32,577 bases of DNA from Actinomycetota bacterium (GTDB lineage Bacteria > Actinomycetota > Actinomycetes > Streptosporangiales > Streptosporangiaceae), in assembly GCA_003164955.1 (NCBI GenBank), contig PLRW01000066.1, forward strand, positions 1 to 32,577. Direction: 5' to 3'. The translations under genes and the position numbers were made by a program. Positions 30,958 to 32,577 of the stretch are shown here, piece after piece. How positions within the stretch are numbered: the stretch's first letter is position 1; each line of letters begins with the position of its first letter. A model generated the notes under the pieces. That model was not told the DNA's origin, did no database searches, and was given only the letters and a program-made list of their open reading frames with translations.

Positions 30958-32150
30958 GGTGCGGGGTTCTCTCTCCCAGGGCCGAAGCCGAGCCAGGCGC
31001 GGATGTCGTCGCCGTCGGCGTTCAGGGCCGGCGGGGGCAGTTCGTACCGCGGCGGCGTGGCCGACATGCGGATCGGGTTGCGGACGGTGGGCACGTCGCC
31101 CGTCATCACCACCGGCTCCAGGCCCAGGCTCTCGGCCAGCTCGACCCCGCCGCGGACGTCGTTGATGGGCCCGCACGGGATGCCCGCCTCGGTGAGGATG
31201 CCGAACCACTCCTGGGCCGGCCGGGTGGCCAGCCGTTCCAGCAGCAGCGGCCGCAACTCCTCGCGGTTGTCGTTGCGCTGGCCGACGCTGCGGAAGCGCT
31301 CGTCGTCGGCCAGTTCCGGGGCGCCGAGCGCCGCGGCGAGCATGCGGAACTGCCGGTCGTTGCCCGCCGCGATGATGAGGTCCCCGTCACCGGTGGCCAG
31401 CGGCTCGTAGGGGAACAGGCTGAGGTGGGAGTTGCCCATCCGGTGCGGCACGACGCCGCCGGCCACGTACGCGGACGTCTGGTTGGCCATCGCCGACAGC
31501 GCCGTGGACAGCAGGTTGGTCTCGATGTGCTGGCCCTCGCCGGTGACGTCGCGATGGTGCAGCGCGGCCAGGATGCCCACCACCGAGTGCAGCCCGGTGA
31601 ACACGTCGAAGACCGAGATCCCGGACCGGAACGGCGGGGTGTCGGGGGCGCCGGTCAGGCTCATCAGGCCGGACATCCCCTGGACGAGGAGGTCGTAGCC
31701 GGGCAGGCTGGCTCCCCGGCCGGCCCCGAACCCGCTGATCGAGCAGTAAATGATGGCCGGGTTGCGGCGGGCGGCGGACTCGTAGTCCAGGCCGAAGCGG
31801 GCCAGGCCGCCGGGCCGGAAGTTCTGGATGAAGACGTCCGCACGCTCGGCCAGCGCGTGGGCGACGGCCTGGTCGCGGGCGTCGGAGAGGTCGAGGGCGA
31901 TCGAGCGCTTGTTGCGGTTGACCCCGAGGTAATAGGTGCCGACATCGCCCCGCCTGGGCGGCACCCATTCGCGGGTGTCGTCGCCGGCCGGGCTCTCGAC
32001 CTTGATCACGTCGGCCCCGAGGTCGGCGAGCATCATGGTGGCGTAGGGGCCGGCCAGGATGCGGGAAAAGTCGGCGACCAGAATCCCCGACAACGGGCCC
32101 TTCGCCGGCGTTTCCCGGGAGGCGTTTCCCTCGGGGCTGATGGGTCCCAC
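30954..32150 (-). CDS. Family III CoA-transferase (CaiB/BaiF)
   Basis: 398 residues from GTG 32150, chosen because AGGAG lies five bases upstream; GTG 32156 is an alternative. Family motifs: VADFSRILAGPYATMMLADLGAD (core LAGPYATMMLADLGADVIK), VNRNKRSIALDL, NFRPGGLARFGLD and LPGYDLLVQGMSGLMS, with the catalytic Asp153. It moves CoA between carboxylic acids. It is coupled to the citryl-CoA lyase downstream and lies next to an IclR gene upstream, a layout typical of organic-acid degradation operons. The acid is not known. Confidence 0.94.
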   Translation of the reverse strand: MGPISPEGNASRETPAKGPLSGILVADFSRILAGPYATMMLADLGADVIKVESPAGDDTREWVPPRRGDVGTYYLGVNRNKRSIALDLSDARDQAVAHALAERADVFIQNFRPGGLARFGLDYESAARRNPAIIYCSISGFGAGRGASLPGYDLLVQGMSGLMSLTGAPDTPPFRSGISVFDVFTGLHSVVGILAALHHRDVTGEGQHIETNLLSTALSAMANQTSAYVAGGVVPHRMGNSHLSLFPYEPLATGDGDLIIAAGNDRQFRMLAAALGAPELADDERFRSVGQRNDNREELRPLLLERLATRPAQEWFGILTEAGIPCGPINDVRGGVELAESLGLEPVVMTGDVPTVRNPIRMSATPPRYELPPPALNADGDDIRAWLGFGPGRENPAP

Positions 32151-32169
32151 GCGCACTCCTGCCGCTATA

Positions 32170-32183
32170 CGGACACTTGTCCG
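32170..32183. promoter_or_regulatory. Palindromic operator CGGACACTTGTCCG (copy 2)
   Basis: CGGACA-CT-TGTCCG lies 20 bp upstream of the CoA-transferase start and between that gene and the IclR gene. It matches the site before the amidohydrolase at 27522-27535, including the flanking A and C. Confidence 0.65.
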
Positions 32184-32210
32184 CCAATTTGCCTGCCGGG
32201 GCCGCCCACT

Positions 32211-32266
32211 GTCAAATGACCGCCGTCAAATGAACGCCGTCAAATGACCGCCGTCAAATGACCGCG
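32211..32266. repeat. Four tandem copies of a 14-bp repeat over the iclR stop codon
   Basis: GTCAAATGACCGCC at 32211-32224, 32225-32238, 32239-32252 and 32253-32266, each with at most one change. Every unit holds a GTCA-AA-TGAC inverted repeat. The iclR stop codon is in the last unit. It may be a slippage-prone minisatellite or a cluster of protein sites upstream of the CoA-transferase operon. Confidence 0.92.
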
Positions 32267-32577
32267 GACCACGGGGGCACGCCCGCCCGGGGTACTTCGG
32301 CGTGCGGGCGGGACCGCCACAGCGCCCAGTCCGCCGAAACCTCCCCGGCCGCGCGCATCAGCCGCGGCAGGTGCTCGTTGACCAGCGTCGCGACGCTCGT
32401 CTCGGCGGCGTGCACGGTCACGTTCATCGCCGCCCAGACCTCGCCGTCGCCGTCCCGGACCGGCACCGCTACCGAGCGGATCCCGGGGGCCAGTTCCTCG
32501 TCGGCGAGGGCCCAGCCGCGGGCCCGGACCGCGCGGAGCTCGTCGTCGATGCGGGCCCGATCACGCTGCACGTCACG
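32254..32577 (-). CDS. IclR family regulator, C-terminal part (5' end outside window)
   Basis: The frame is open to the window edge; about 107 residues are visible. RARGWALADEELAPGIRSVAVPVRDGDGEVWAAMNV (core WALADEELAPGIRSVAVPVR) and the segment LPRLMRAAGEVSADW are the IclR effector-binding domain. The DNA-binding half lies outside the window. The last residues (SRPHAEVPRAGVPPWSAVI) look unrelated to the family, and the stop codon lies in a 14-bp tandem repeat. It probably controls the CoA-transferase operon and, by the shared site, the amidohydrolase. Confidence 0.9.
   Translation of the reverse strand, partial: RDVQRDRARIDDELRAVRARGWALADEELAPGIRSVAVPVRDGDGEVWAAMNVTVHAAETSVATLVNEHLPRLMRAAGEVSADWALWRSRPHAEVPRAGVPPWSAVI

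Overview
The window is high-GC DNA (G/C-dominated third codon positions, many GTG starts, GGAGG-type ribosome binding sites) from an actinobacterium, probably a filamentous actinomycete. An F420-type luciferase-like oxidoreductase, several TetR/MarR/IclR regulators, a Pkn-type kinase and DUF222/HNH debris all fit that. I cannot name the genus from sequence alone.

Layout. 1-937: 3' part of a malic enzyme gene. 978-6542: a minus-strand branched-chain amino-acid-type ABC importer operon (livG-livF-livH-livM-livJ) followed by a tetR gene behind a strong hairpin. 6825-8432: a divergent DHA2-type MFS exporter. 8433-9626: a debris zone with two 15-bp minisatellites, the C-terminal remnant of a DUF222/HNH endonuclease and one small ORF. 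9627-12284: alpha/beta hydrolase, a TetR regulator and a divergent aldo/keto reductase behind a possible leader peptide. 12305-15298: a minus-strand trio of FAD oxidoreductase, a MetV-MetF fusion and a methyltransferase. 15424-17982: MarR, TetR, a SnoaL-like protein and an LLM oxidoreductase. 18061-19353: a RelE-like orphan and a SUKH (SMI1/KNR4) protein.

19512-23478 is the most unusual part. It is a 3.8-kb genomic island bounded by 105-bp direct repeats (102/105 identical) that contain the 3' half of a tRNA-Ala(GGC) gene and its terminator. The intact tRNA lies at the right end. The island carries a two-gene minus-strand operon with a 4-nt ATGA overlap. The first gene encodes a TIR domain fused to a CD225/dispanin (IFITM-like) two-helix membrane domain. 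The second encodes an N-terminal SLOG nucleotide-sensor domain followed by about four membrane helices (SLATT-like). This looks like a Thoeris-like, nucleotide-signalling, membrane-acting anti-phage or abortive-infection module with an unusual architecture. The island also holds the last 51 codons of a tyrosine integrase and an IS630-type transposase remnant that appears to have disrupted it, so the island is probably no longer self-mobile.

Right of the island: a membrane-anchored Ser/Thr kinase (23568-25367), a methyltransferase/FMN-reductase pair (25728-26926) and two tiny overlapping ORFs with a 43-bp start-region duplication. Then comes a catabolic group: amidohydrolase, quinone-oxidoreductase-like MDR protein, citryl-CoA lyase, family III CoA-transferase and an IclR regulator running off the window. 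The amidohydrolase and CoA-transferase promoters share a 16-bp palindromic site (ACGGACAYTTGTCCGC), which suggests one regulon, probably under the adjacent IclR protein.

Three genes (MFS exporter, marR, iclR) have short tandem-repeat arrays at or over their 3' ends; in marR and iclR the stop codon lies inside a repeat unit.
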